Shown here: positions 22,667 through 35,040 of the stretch, piece after piece
How the letters are laid out: every line of letters begins with the position of its first letter
Numbering within the stretch: position 1 is the first letter of the stretch
From: Carnegiea gigantea
Lineage: Eukaryota; Streptophyta; Magnoliopsida; Caryophyllales; Cactaceae
Assembly (NCBI GenBank): GCA_029747015.1
Contig: JAKOGI010000440.1
Coordinates: 380,001 to 444,000 of the forward strand
Length of the DNA stretch: 64,000 nucleotides
Direction: 5' to 3'
The notes under the pieces: model-generated
Seen by the model: only the letters and a program-made list of their open reading frames with translations
Database searches by the model: none
Told to the model about the DNA's origin: nothing
Made by a program: the position numbers and the translations under genes

Positions 22667-24275
22667 TCAGGGTGTTCTCACCAACCCTAGTTCTAGTCTA
22701 TTTCTCTCAAAAAGGTCTCTAGCTAGTGCCTTAGTGAATATATCAGCAATCTGACTTTCCGTTGAGCAAAAATTCATAGAGATTAAACCCTTTTCAACAT
22801 TATCTCTCAAGAAATGATGTCGAATGTCAATATGCTTTGTTCTTTTATGTTGACATGGATTTTTGGCAATATTAATTGCACTTGTGTTATCACAAAAATA
22901 GGAATGCATCCAATGTCAACACAAAAGTCCTTAAGCTGTTGCCTTATCCACAACAGTTGAGCACAACATGAAGCTGCTGCAACATATTCAGCTTCTGCCG
23001 TGGACATGGCAACTGAATGTTGCTTCTTGGTAGCCCAAGATACCAAACAAGGTCCAAGAAAGTGAGCCATACCTGAGGTACTCTTTCTATCAACTAGGAA
23101 TCCAGCATAGTCAGCATCAGCATATCCAACAAGATCAAAATTGCAACCTTTAGGATACCATAGAGCTAAATTGGGTGTATGTTTCAAATACCTTAGTATC
23201 CGTTTAACAGCCTTAAGATGAGTTTCCTTAGGATTAGACTGAAAACGGGCACATAAACCAACACTAAAAACAATATCAGGTCTACTAGCGGTTAGGTATA
23301 AGAGTGACCCAATCATACCCCGATAGAGTTTCTTCTCAACTGAGGGACTCCCATCATCCATAACCAACTTGGTTGAAGGAGAAATAAGAGTGTCTATGGG
23401 TTTGGCCGACTCCATCCCAAAACGCTTAAGTAATTCCTTGATATACTTTTGCTGATGGATCATGGTGCCGTTTGGAGTTTGCTTGATTTGTAAGCCTAAG
23501 GAAAAATTAAGCTCACCCATCATGCTCATCTCAAACTCACTCCTCATCATATTTGAAAATTCATTGCATAAATCATGATGAGTTGCACCAAATATAACGT
23601 CATCAACATATATTTGGACAATCAAAAAATGTTCCCCCTTAGATTTTAGAAACAAGGTATTGTCTACCTTGCCTCTTCTAAAATCATTTTCAAGTAAAAA
23701 ACTTGACAACCGTTCATACCAAGCTCTTGGAGCTTGTTTTAAACCATAAAGTGCCTTGTCAAGTTTAAAAACATGATTTGGAAAATCACCATTTTCAAAA
23801 CCAGGGGGTTGTTTGACATACACCTCTTCTTTAAGGTATCCGTTTAGGAATGCACTTTTAACATCCATTTGATATAGCTTGATTTCTATATCAGCTGCAA
23901 AGGCTATTAAAATTCGAATAGCCTCAATTCTAGCAACTGGTGCAAAGGTTTCTTCGTAATCGATCCCTTCTTCTTGATTGTATCCTTGTCCAACCAGCCG
24001 TGCCTTGTTCCTGGTGACTATTCCTGACTCATCCAGTTTGTTTCGGAACACCCACTTGGTTCCAATGATGTTCTCTCTACAGGTTTAGGTACAAGGTGTC
24101 ATACCTTGTTTCTTTCAAATTGATGAAGCTCTTCTTGCATAGCCATGATCCAATCTGAATCTGCAAGAGCTTCATTCACACTTTTTGGCTCAATGTTAGA
24201 AAGATAAGCATAGAAAGCACAAAAATTCTTTAGTTTAGATCTAGTTTGCACTCCAGTATTAATATCTGACAAGAT
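22667..24275 (-). pseudogene. Copia reverse transcriptase and RNase H, disrupted
   Basis: The main open part is 24051-22807, followed by the last 80 codons in another frame (22909-22667). RT motifs: [43 protein letters not shown] and the catalytic YVDDV. RNase H motifs: [33 protein letters not shown] and, in the second frame, the CDNTSAI and [13 protein letters not shown] segments. Lesions: a TAA near 24272, a TGA near 24089 at a usual Trp position, a frame change near 24065, and a one-base loss in a homopolymer near 22894-22898. In the family these domains synthesise cDNA from the genomic RNA. This copy cannot make a continuous protein. Confidence 0.95.
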
Positions 24276-25985
24276 TTAATCAAGAGGATGCGAACTATGG
24301 TGCTTCCATGGTCGTGGAGTAAGAGGATCCACAGACACATGCTCTGTTCTAACTGAAATGTGTGTAGGATCAGGCTCAAGAACACCTCCTGATCCTGTTT
24401 CTGCACCTGTTTGTAACCTTATTCCTGAAGAACATGGTTCCGAACAGGGTTCAGCGGTGTTTTCCCCTGTTTGGTGTTCACCTTGCCTGCTGTTCTGAGG
24501 AACACCTTCAGGAGTTGTTTTCTCCATGGTGTTCTTACCTCGTTTATCTTGGAGCAACACTTCTTTTCGAACAAGACCTAATTCAAGTTCATCTTCCTGT
24601 GCATCATTCTCACTCAACACGTTAGATTCATCAAAAAGTACATGCACACTTTCCTCAACACACAAGGTTCTTTTGTTAAAGACTTTGTATGCCTTGCTGT
24701 GAGAAGAATAGCCAAGGAATATTGCCTCATCACTCCTAGGATCAAACTTTCCTAAGGCATCCTTCCCATTATTATGCACAAAACACCTACAACCAAATGT
24801 CCTTAGGTGCGTAATATTGGGTTTTCTGCCTTTGAAAAGTTCATAAGGAGTTTTATTCAACATAGGTCTGATCATGCATCTATTTATAATGTAACATGAG
24901 GTGTTCAATGCTTCTGCCCAGAAATACCTAGGAAGACCACTGGCAATAAGCATTGTTCTGGTCATGTCTTCCAGGGTGCGATTTTTGCGCTCAACCACCC
25001 CATTTTGTTGGGGTGATCTTGGGGCTGAGAAGTTATGATCAACACCATGTTCATTACAATAGTTAATAAAACTTGCATTTTCAAACTCAGTTCCATGATC
25101 AGATCTTAAGCTGGTTAAGGAGTGTCCTACTCTCTTTTCAACCTTTTTGAGAAAGGCAATAAAATTCTCAAAGGTTTCATCCTTGGATGCCAAAAACAAG
25201 GTCCAAGTAAATCGAGAGTAATCATCCACTACCACAAGCACATACTTTTTCCCACCTCTGCTAGTTATCCTCATGGGACCACACAAATCAATGTGTAGCA
25301 ATTCTAGAGGTCGAGTAGTGCTTACACACCTTTTCGATTTAAAAGAAGATCTGACTTGTTTGCCTTTTTCACAAGCTTCACATACCTTGTCATCATTAAA
25401 TTTGATGGAAGGTAGTCCAATAACTAGGTCTTTTGAAACAAGTTTGTTTAACAAGGATAAGCTTGCATGACCTAGTCTCTTGTGCCATAACATTATATCA
25501 TCATTTAATGCATTTAAACAAGTCAGATTATTTTGGGGAAGAGTGGAAATACAAACTTTATAAACATTTTGACATCGCTTCCCCCTCAACACAACATCTC
25601 CTGTGTCGTCATTTACAACCAAGCAACGTGTTCGTGAAAACACCACTAGGTTGTTCTTGTCACACAGTTGGGACACACTTAGCAAATTGTGCTTTAAACC
25701 ATCAACCAAGTGCACATTATCAATTGAGTGGGAGAGAGTTTTACCAATATTACCTATACCGACAATTGTCCCAAACTTGCCGTTTCCAAATGCTACACTC
25801 CCACCATTCAAAGCTGTAAGTGAAAGAAAATTTGATCTTTCTCCAGTCATGTGCCGCGAACACCCACTATCAACATACCACAGCTGCCTGTTTTCAAGGT
25901 TGTTTTCTGATCTGTTTGACAAGGTGTTTCGTACCCTGTTTGCTGGGTTGTTTATGGGATTGTTCTCTCTTACTTCAGCCTGCAA
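24276..25985 (-). pseudogene. Copia protease and integrase (pol N-terminal half)
   Basis: An open stretch of 569 codons in the same frame as the preceding gag part, separated from it by a TGA near 25990. Protease: LWYVDSGCSRHMTG with the catalytic DSG near residues 38-40. Pre-integrase zinc-binding region: LWHKRLGHAS ... CEACEKGKQ. Integrase core: ELLHIDLCGP (first Asp), LRSDHGTEF (second Asp) and SPQQNGVVERKNRTL (catalytic Glu), so the D-D-E triad is present. Then the GKFDPRSDEAIFLGYS segment typical of copia integrase C-termini. The individual domains look intact; the loss is in continuity with gag and RT. No ATG begins the stretch, consistent with its being part of a gag-pol polyprotein. 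Confidence 0.95.
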
Positions 25986-27724
25986 AACAAATCACGGGTT
26001 AGTTTTGGGAACCCATATCCACTTGGGTCCCATTCCTTTAGACATGTAAAGCTCATCTTTTCTAATCCAGATTTGTTTCACATACCTTTCATTCTTTTCA
26101 TTGGCATGTTTTCTTAAAGGACAAGAATATCGATAGTGACCAGTTTTACCACAATGAAAGCAAACAATGTTTTCAGGTAATCCCACATACTTCCTATGAA
26201 TTGGGTAAACTGTTCGTTTAGGCTTATACCCAAGTCCCTTTCTGTTTCGACTGTGGTGAGTGTTTAACCAAGCAAGGGCCTGTGAAGATTTGTTCCATCG
26301 TTTGTTTGTGCTAAGCTCGGTTTCCAGTTTTTCTTTATTAGCATGCAAACCCTTGTTCTCTTTGAGCAGGGACTCAACCATTCCTTCCACCTCAAAGAGT
26401 TTTTCCTCTATTCGAGAGTAATCTCCTTCTTTTATAAAGAGGTTTTCTTTGAGTATATTAACATTTTCATGTAAACCGAGTTTTTCATTTTTAAGAATTT
26501 CATTTTCAAGCTCTAGGTCACGAACTTCTCTTTTTAGATCAGCACATGTGTCTATCAAATTATATAGAAGTTCTTCTAAAGTGGCTTTGTTAAGACCATG
26601 TACCTTGTTCTTGAGATCTGAGAAGCTGATTGTTGATTCATCATCTGAATCTGAATCACTTTGTGCCATAAGTGCTACGACTCCTTCTTCAGCTTCAGAT
26701 TCTCTTCATCCTCAGAGGAATCTCCCCAAGCAGCCAGCATAGCTTTCGAGAATTGCCTGCCCAGATTGTTTATAGGGTGTTTTCGACCCTGTTTTCGAGG
26801 GTGTTCTGGCATTTGATCTTCTCGAAGCAGAGGGCAATTCTTGACTAAGTGATCTGGTTTGCCGCACTTGAAACACCCTGTGAGCTGTTCTTTGGAGGTG
26901 TTTCTGGACTTGCTGAAGTCTTTTCTTTTGTTGTTTTCCTTGACCTTTTTGAAGAATTTCTTGAATTTTCTGGACATTAGGGCCATTTCTTCATCTTCAA
27001 GGTCAGAGTCAGTGTCCTCATGTGCTTTCAAGGCAAGCCCACGATCCTTCTTTTGCTCCTCTCTTTGCTGTGAGTTCTTTCGGAGTTCATAGGTCTGGAG
27101 ATTACCAATCAACTCGTCGAGGGTGATCTTGTTCATGTCTTTAGCCTCTTGGATGGCTGTTACTTTGGCCTCCCACGTGCGAGGTAAAATTCTGAGGATT
27201 TTCCTCACCAACTCTTCAGTGGTGAAAGATCTTCCCAGGGATTTTAACTCGTTCGTGATGTGGGTGAATCGTGTATACATGTCCATCACAGTTTCATGAT
27301 CACCCATATCAAACAACTCATATTGTCGCATAAGTAGCTCAATTCTAGATTGTTTAACTTGACTCGTACCTTCATGAGCAACTTGCAGAGCATTCCAGAT
27401 AGCTTGGGCTGATTCACACTCAGAGATGCGAGTGTATTCATCCGGTCCTAGGCCAAAATATAGAAGCTTTTTGGCTTTGGCATTTTTCTCCATTTTCTTG
27501 TAGTCCTCGGTATCAAATTCTATGGATTCCTTGGGAACCTTCTTACCATCTTCAAGCACCTTGGTGGGAACAAGGGGCCCGTTCTTGATGAGCATCCACA
27601 ATTCATAATCTTCTGCCTGAATATAGTTCTCCATCCTATTCTTCCACCAACTATAATGTTGGCCGTTGAAATAGGGTGGACGAGTAATGGATTGCCCTTC
27701 AAGAATTCCTTGTGGGGTACTCAT
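25986..27724 (-). pseudogene. Copia gag, frameshifted
   Basis: Starts at ATG 27724 (MSTPQGILEG), 57 bp inside the 5' LTR/PBS. First frame (27724-26675): a UBN2-type gag domain with RPPYFNGQHYSWWKNRMENY and ELLMRQYELFDMGDHETVMDMYTRF, a basic stretch, and a CCHC zinc knuckle CFKCGKPDHLVKNC. Second frame (26669-25992): an acidic then coiled-coil region (LELENEILKNEKL...), and a second CCHC knuckle CFHCGKTGHYRYSC. A frame change near 26690-26705 separates them, and a TGA near 25990 (a CGA-to-TGA type change) separates gag from pol. Gag would form the virus-like particle and bind RNA. Two knuckles and a long coiled coil fit the large SIRE-type gag. Confidence 0.93.
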
Positions 27725-27766
27725 CTTCAGAATCTCTCAAGGTGTTAACCTTTTGTAAGAGAACCT

Positions 27767-27778
27767 GCTCTGATACCA
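27767..27778 (-). promoter_or_regulatory. Copia primer binding site (initiator Met tRNA)
   Basis: The minus strand reads TGGTATCAGAGC two bases inside the 5' LTR, a perfect match to the usual plant initiator tRNA-Met PBS. Confidence 0.93.
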
Positions 27779-27780
27779 CT

Positions 27781-29358
27781 TGTTGAGTTCGTGAGTATAC
27801 AACCACAAGAGGGGGGTGAATTGTGGTGTCTGATTTTCGCGTTGTAAATAACAAACACCCTCACAGAGGTTGTTCTCAAATGACAAACACCCTGATAGCT
27901 TGTTTGCACGGGGTGTTCTCAAATATTGCAGATGCGAAAATCACCAAGATAAATGCGGAAAATAAAGCACACACAATTTTTACGTGGAAAACACCTCTAG
28001 CCCAACTGAGGTGTGAAAAACCACGACCTACCTCGTGTAGGATTTAACCACTTTCACTAACGGGCTTCACACGTTACAAATGTAACACACCTTGTTACAA
28101 CTTGCAACCACGTAACCTTCTTCCCAAAGATAGGTTACACCACGTCCAACCTTCGCAAGATTAGACACGTCCAAGTCCACACGACTAGGACACACTCACT
28201 CACTTTTCTGATCCAAGATCAGGGTTACAAACACCTTACAGGGGTGCTTCTCACTAAGCAGATGTAAGGTACAATGAAGATCCTATTATGCCAATGGTTT
28301 GAAAACTCAAATCAAACACAGCTTGTCACGGTTTTGCTTTTCAGAATGAAGCTCAAGAATTTTAATGTGAAAACCGAGTTTCCTGATTTTTTCCAGATTT
28401 TTCAGAAAGCTGTGTTGCTTCTCTTTTTCAGTCTGAGTTTTTTCTATCTGCTTCTTGGCTTCTCTATGGGAGAGAAAAGCTGCGGTTTTTAAACACAAGG
28501 TCCAACGGTCAAAAACCAAAGAATCAGCTAAGTATGGAAAATGATTTGCGAACAAAATATATTCTCCAACGGCTAATGATGAATTTATCCCAAAATATAA
28601 GGGATTTTGTTATCTTAAAAGATAACCCTTATCTTCCCATAGCCGTGAAGAGGTTTAAAGAGATTTTCAGCTTTTACCAAATCCGAAAATATAGTCATAG
28701 GAATCTTTTGATTTGGCAAATCTCCCAAACCTATTTTCGCAAATCTCCATAATATTTTCAAGAACTATCCTCTCCAGAAAAATAGCAATTTTGAAATTCA
28801 AAGAAAGTATTCTGGAGATCTTGGCCAACCAAAATGAATTTTTCAAAAATAATCGGGTATGGCCACTGCAGTTCAGAAACACCCTAGGCACCCTGTTCGC
28901 AGGGTTGTTCGCAACTGGTGTTCTGAAGCACTTAGCGCAAGTACCGATTCAAGAAGTGTTTAAAAATGATGTTTTCAATATTGGCATATTAACAAGAGTC
29001 TAATTAAATAAAACCTATATACCCAAGACTTCTTGTTTTGAACCAGTCATCTTGTCCGAGATTTGTAGAGCTGCTGTGAACACCAAGGCCACCTTGTTTG
29101 TTGGGGTTGTTCTTTGCATTGCTAGAGTTCAGGAACACGCTTTACAATCAACTGTCGAGTTGGGGTTCTTGACTTAATATAGAATCACCAAGTAAAACCT
29201 GTCTAGAAGACATTCTCACATGTAGCAAACCAGTTAATACAATAAAGATCACAAACACCAGTTAGGCCTATTTGGAGATCGTGTTCGGAGCAATATTACT
29301 TGGACAGATTTTTACACTTGGATTTATGATCATCAAAACTAAATATAATAACACAACA
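27781..29358 (-). repeat. Copia 5' LTR
   Basis: 1578 bp, TGTTGAGTTC...ACACAACA, pair of 18491-20068. GAGAA at 29359-29363 is the right target duplication. Confidence 0.96.
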
Positions 29359-31069
29359 GAGAAGGTTTTTCTTAAAAGAAAAGAGTATACATATATACCA
29401 AAACAGCGATATGAATTAGTGAGGGATCATGGAGCACATAAAACTTGAACGCTGATTTGGTATTGGTTGGGTGGTACTTTGGGCTATATGATGATCATTA
29501 AAACTAGTACTGCTAAAGACCAAAGCATGTCATGAGGTAAATTAGACCATATGAATTACTGTAAGAGTAAAAAACTTACCTTGTGCAATTAAATTTAGAG
29601 CTCACAGGGAAGAATCAAATCAAGTCTTTGACCCCATAAGTGATTGTTTAAACCGAAGGCAAGGATCCTTGAACAGTTGTTAAGCCAATACACATCATTA
29701 AGTGTCACTAAGGAAGATCAAGGTTAAGGTAAGCTCGTCGCTTACACCGTTGCAAAATTCACGTGTTTCATACAAAGATAATCATATATCATTTTTAATA
29801 TGCAATGTTTCATACTATGTTTTGCCACATAATAATATGAGCTCGCTCAATTTATCAACTTATGCTTATGGATATATGTATGTATAGATATACATATCAT
29901 ATTAACTACAGTATTTATACCTGGCTAGTGTCAACTAACTTCAGCGGACCAGACTTTCCGATCGGTTTGGGTATGTGCATATGAAATGGGAAATCCTATG
30001 ATTGTAACTACCAACAATAAGGGCTCAAGCATACAATAATAATAAGAATATGACAACAATTTTGTTCATTCTCTCCCCCTCTATTTGGCAATAAACTGAA
30101 TTGAAATGCACGCACTCACAAATTACTATTAAGCTTTATTTTTTACTTTACAGTATAGGAGCAAACGTATTGAACTTTGGCTCACCGTTCAAAAAATGTT
30201 TTCTTTTCTTTTTAATTTTCTATTTTAGGAAGGGTATCACTTTGCTATCTAGACAGAAGAAAAACTAGAAGCAACCTTTGAAATTTATGATACCTGTTTT
30301 TTGAGTGCCAACGGCTCATAGTGGCAATCCCTTGTGTTCACTACAGTTTCAATGTCATAAATATAGAGCAATGGTTACAACTTGTTCGACATAACATCAA
30401 ATGTTTTGGAATTTTATTGCAGTATCATTAATTAATGTGCAATGTATAGAGGTCAAGTACTCGTGAGTATAACTAAAATCTTATAGATGTATGGCTGACC
30501 TTGGATCATGTTTTGGTGAAACGGTTGGTGACCAATCTTAACTTTTCCTATAAGCCTTGCGCTCAGGGGTGACGGCAATGCTCCTGTCCTCTAATTATTA
30601 CGTTGTCCTAGCTACTAATCAGTTGATTAAATTAGCCTGATATAGTGATTGTGGGGTTAGGGTGTTACAATTTTACTTTTGTTTATATCTCTTTTTATTC
30701 CTTCAAAGAACCTTTAAAATATATTGAAATAAACTTTGAACTTAAATGTTTCGTATGGTTTAGAATTCAACCCAAAAGAATAAGACCTTAGTACAGTTAT
30801 ATACTACGATATCAGGACTATATTTTTGAAGCACATTTCAATGCTACAATTTTTTTGGGACATGAAAGATGGTAAAAATAAAGAAAATTTTGAAAAAAAG
30901 AAAAAATTGGCTTAGGAAGTAGTTCTGAAATTATTGTATAACTTATGTTTCTGGCTAGCTTCATTTTTTGTTTGCCGGTCCAATAACGTTGGTGTAGTTT
31001 TTCCCCCTCTATATGCCAGTTATGCCTATCTCTAGAGTCTAGATTATCTGTGAACTTAGCTCACCCCCA

Positions 31070-31094
31070 CCCCCCCCCCCCCCAAAAAAAAAAA
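31070..31094. repeat. Poly(C)-poly(A) run
   Basis: Fourteen C followed by eleven A. Confidence 0.9.
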
Positions 31095-31726
31095 CAAGAT
31101 TATCTGTCAACTGTAATCGGCTCACCAGCAAATACGGTCCACTATTCCACCTGGGTAGGCTGGATGAGGTCTTTCCTTGATTTGCTGCCTGTTTTAGATT
31201 GTTACTAGATGTTTCGGATTAGATTCCTTCCCTCTGGGCTCTGGCACTTTTAGCTCAGGCAAACTAACATGTGTGTGTGTTTTTACTTTTTTTTTTTATA
31301 TATAATAGGGAAACAAATAAACTAATATGAGTTTCGCCATATGATATGTGCGCCATTTGCAATGTTGTCACTCGTATGTGTCTACTAACTCTGGCTGGTC
31401 AATTAATCTTATATATTATTTTTTGGTGCTCGTTTAATTTGATATGTTCACATTAAACCTTGCTTTGTATTAAGCTACGAAAAGTCATATAGCCACACCC
31501 GATACAAATTCCATTTTTTTCTCTTGCTTGCGTGGTTCAAAAAGGAGGGAACATCAATTGAATCAAAGGAGGCCAGGTAGTTCCAACGTCCAGCAGAATC
31601 TTCTGTTGGAACAAAAGTGCATTTATATACGGGAAGGGAAAACATGGATACATGGTCTTTGCCTGTAACCGAATTCCCATATTTGGGAGGGAAATTTTTT
31701 AAAGGATTTTACCTGATAGTAAGTCT

Positions 31727-31852
31727 TATGTGAAACTGTCTCACAATAACTTATATTATTAGATGTTTCACTCATTTATTATTAATCGCCACATAAATTT
31801 TAAAACATATGCTTTCTCACATAAGTGATCTCATATTAAATTTCTGTGAGAC
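31727..31852. mobile_element. Possible MITE with GTGAGAC-type ends
   Basis: The left end on its reverse strand reads TGTGAGACAGTTTCACATAAG and the right end reads TGTGAGACCGTCTCATACAA, so the two are imperfect inverted repeats about 125 bp apart. Phrases of the TGAGACCGTCTCA type recur widely in plant intergenic DNA. No clear target duplication was identified. Confidence 0.35.
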
Positions 31853-32141
31853 CGTCTCATACAAAAATTTATATTTACCTAATTAAGGATTATTGATCTT
31901 TATATATAAGTTAGTATTAAACTCGGGATCAAGTCAAAGAACATACATCAATACTTAACAGATTACAGAAGCAATTGATTGATAATACCAAATACAACTC
32001 GACTCCTTTTTATGCACTCCATTATTTGTTCGATCTTGTCAAAAAAGTTATTTTAACAAGAAATTCAATAAACCATTATAACTAATAAGGCATAAGCATG
32101 GTTGGTACCACTATGCTTGTCCACCTACCTCCAAGTTACTC

Positions 32142-32151
<10 letters not shown>

Positions 32152-32186
<35 letters not shown>
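32152..32186. repeat. Poly(G) tract, 35 bases
   Basis: An uninterrupted run of 35 G preceded by 10 T. Length may be affected by assembly or sequencing error. Confidence 0.9.
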
Positions 32187-33247
32187 CGCTCTTGCCATTT
32201 CTTTGGAAGTAGAGGGGATTGGGTTTGGGCTTGGCCCTATACAGTTCCTCTTTTATCTCAGATCGGTTGGCTCATTAAGTGTTCCTTGAAATGGAAGATC
32301 TATTGATTGACCCAACTTAACCCCAAAAAAAAAAAAAAAAATTGCAAAGTGAAAAGTACATAAAAAGGTTCACTAACTACCATGCAATATCTAACATGAT
32401 TCTCTATACAAATGTATGCCCTTACTTGAGCTTAAACTGTACATAAATATTGTAACTTACATTACATATATCATGCTTGATAATCTAATACTATTGAAAG
32501 TGGTAAGATTCAAAGCCATTATTTTTGTTCAAGAATCATTTCAATCGAAAACTTAAATTGATAGTTGAAAGTTTAGGAATAAGTTTAGCATGCACCCTCA
32601 CATGAACGTTTTTTGGGTTTGAAGTATATATCGCGATGACCATATTTACCTATGCAATAATTCAATATGAGAATTGTTCAAATTTAAACTAGATAAGTTT
32701 GACTTCGTAAATTTGGCATCATATTTAAAAATTATTTCAACTAAAATTTAAATTGATGGTGGAGATATTAAAAAAAATTAATACTCTAATATTTTTCATT
32801 AAAAGAATTTTTGAAACATGAAGCCTAGCTAAAATCATGCACAACTCACATTGGTGATTAAAAAATTGCAAGAATATAGATTAATGATATATCTGTTTCT
32901 TTCTCTTGGGCGGGGTTGGGGGAGATTTCCTACGAGGGAGGGTAGCCTACCAAGAAGGGCCATGATGGGGAAGGCATGCAGTGCAACTTGTCAAGAGCAA
33001 GAGGAGCCAGTAGTAGTACACCTAGTTTAGTAGGAAGAACAAAAAGAAGCAGGATATTGCCTTGCCGCCATAGTTTAACCAGGGGAAGCGAGCCACGTCA
33101 AGTCCACCGCCCTATACGTAGAGCTCTTTCACGTCTGTGCTGGGTCTGATTCGCATGCGACGCGCTCTCCAATCTCTAGATACTGCTGTACATCCTTGAC
33201 AATGGGCCCAAGTTTACTCGCTGAGTTCCTCGTCTCCCCATTCATGC

Positions 33248-33253
33248 CACGTG
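33248..33253. promoter_or_regulatory. G-box CACGTG (distal, about 2 kb upstream of the bZIP start)
   Basis: GCCACGTGTCGC, a perfect CACGTG with an ABRE-like ACGTGTC extension. Activity is inferred from sequence only. Confidence 0.4.
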
Positions 33254-33416
33254 TCGCTGTTCTACCCTGTCTACGTTATGCTCCCAACCGTAGGACAACG
33301 CCTATGTCATTCTACCTTGTATTTTATGGTTCCTAACAAAATTCGCTCAACCCCATCAGTCCAGTACCTTTTCGAATGAAGGCTCCTGTATATTAATTAA
33401 TTATAAAATAAGCTGC

Positions 33417-33419
<3 letters not shown>

Positions 33420-33482
<63 letters not shown>
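33420..33482. repeat. (TA)n microsatellite
   Basis: About 31 uninterrupted TA units. Confidence 0.95.
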
Positions 33483-33485
<3 letters not shown>

Positions 33486-33807
33486 ATGATGTAGGCATTT
33501 AATCAATCCATAGTGTGGTACTGTTTTGCATTAAGTATGATTTTATAAAATTTATTAAACGCAGTCAGTTCGCATAGCACAATTTCAGTATTTATATTTC
33601 CAATAATATATACACTTACAATAAGCTTGAGCAACAGGTTGGATCGGATAGAATTTAGAATCGATTCATTAGTAATGTGAGTTGAATTGGATAAAGAGAG
33701 ACCTCCGTTAATAACATTGGTTCGGTCAGCCTTTTCATGTAAATAGATAGATTGGGCGGGATCAATCTAGCTTTGGCTCCACTTTAAGATATGCATTAAA
33801 AACTTTC

Positions 33808-33809
<2 letters not shown>

Positions 33810-33839
<30 letters not shown>
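33810..33839. repeat. (TAA)n microsatellite
   Basis: About ten uninterrupted TAA units. Confidence 0.9.
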
Positions 33840-34948
33840 TAAAGTTCTGCTAATACAGTTGATCAAGTGTAACATTTCAATTTGCTTGATAGATAAGGTA
33901 ACAAACAATTATGTCGTTAAACGACCCATTAACTTATCTTGGCTTGTTAATAGCTTGAATGGAACATGCCACTACTGACCCGACCATTATCAACCTGGCC
34001 ATTATTGCCTTACTAAAATAGGTCAACCGTCTTGGTCCAATGGGGACTCGACCATTGCATAACCCTACTCACAAGTCAAGTAAGAACACATGTAAAAATG
34101 TGTCAATGTGAAAAATACACATGAAAAAATGAGTGCTATCATGCCTTGTGATGTGACCTATGCGAATAAAGACTTCTAGAATCATGATATAAATTGGCTC
34201 AATAATGAAAGATATTCAGGATCTTCTTTTATTAAATTAGTATGTTCTTTTTAATTCAATTAAGTTGTCTTAAGATCTGGATAATTACGTTTATTCAAAT
34301 TAACATGAGCTTTCTCAAGGTTAGATATTTGGATGGCATGGTGTATGATGGTTTTAGTTTTATCTCCTTCTAATTTTCTCTAATTTCTTCCTAAATTGAA
34401 CTTCATTCTTCCATCTAAAACAAACACACTCATATGCAAATTATTCACTATTAGTCAATGTTTTAGTAAGAATAGTCTAACGTATAGATGTGCATGGTAA
34501 TTAAACAAAGGGAATCAATGTCCGGAGTGAGGAGTAGATTATTAGCAACCACACATATTAAGATCTGAGCCAAATAATAAAATCTACATGGGAGAAGAAG
34601 CAAAAAAGAACACAACTAGATCAATGGCGCGTATTTAAATCATTCATATACAATTTCAGAATTGCACATATGCCTTGTGCATTATGGTGTAAGAACCATG
34701 TTTAGACAGGAACTACACTCATGCATAGATGATTTATGAAGATGCACCAAGATGTTGAAAGACTGGTTTAACAATTAGGAGAGCCAACTATACTCAGGCA
34801 TAGAAGATATACGCAGATGCACCAAGATGCTGAAAGACTGGTCTAACAATTAGGAAAGCCATGTTATGAGCTTGAAAAAATATTCTGAAACGTGTGTGAA
34901 GGGGATACGAGGCAAAGGGCATGCAATGCAAGGAGTACAGATCACGGT

Positions 34949-34954
34949 CACGTG
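34949..34954. promoter_or_regulatory. G-box CACGTG in the proximal bZIP promoter
   Basis: GTCACGTGCGG, 293 bp before the start codon. Confidence 0.5.
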
Positions 34955-35034
34955 CGGAGTGAGGGAAGAGACCGTCCAGAGCGGAGAAAATAAGACGTGT
35001 CAAACATAGATAAATAGTAGGTCCCAAAAACCCA

Positions 35035-35040
35035 CACGTG
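35035..35040. promoter_or_regulatory. G-box CACGTG in the proximal bZIP promoter
   Basis: CCACACGTGTCTACC, 207 bp before the start codon and 86 bp from the preceding G-box. G-boxes are bound by bZIP and bHLH proteins in plants; two close together upstream of a bZIP gene suggest regulation by such factors, possibly itself. Confidence 0.55.

Larger units (their letters stand above)
18491..29358 (-). mobile_element. Ty1/copia retrotransposon, SIRE/Maximus type, structurally complete
   Basis: 10,868 bp, read on the minus strand: 5' LTR (29358-27781), PBS, gag, pol (protease, integrase, RT, RNase H in copia order), a spacer, an extra ORF in two frames, a polypurine tract and the 3' LTR (20068-18491). 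The target duplication is GAGAA (18486-18490, 29359-29363). The two LTRs are both 1578 bp and differ, by my visual count, at about 18 bases plus two 1-bp indels, so insertion was recent. The extra ORF after pol, the large size and the doubled polypurine motif point to the SIRE/Maximus lineage. Gag, pol and the extra ORF all carry stops or frameshifts. Confidence 0.95.
29364..34900. other. Intergenic DNA upstream of the bZIP gene
   Basis: No gene recognised. Holds a C14-A11 run (31070-31094), a 35-base G run (32152-32186), a TA microsatellite (33420-33482), a TAA microsatellite (33810-33839) and a possible MITE (about 31727-31852). 32,900-33,340 is less AT-rich than its surroundings and contains one perfect G-box, so it may be a distal promoter or a decayed transcript region. 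A GGGTTAGGGTGTTACA phrase near 30655-30670 resembles LTR ends elsewhere in the window, but no partner end was found. Confidence 0.45.

Noticed and set aside
32098..32289. Open reading frame with a poly-Gly stretch
   Set aside because: Created by the 35-base G homopolymer; no domain and no gene context.
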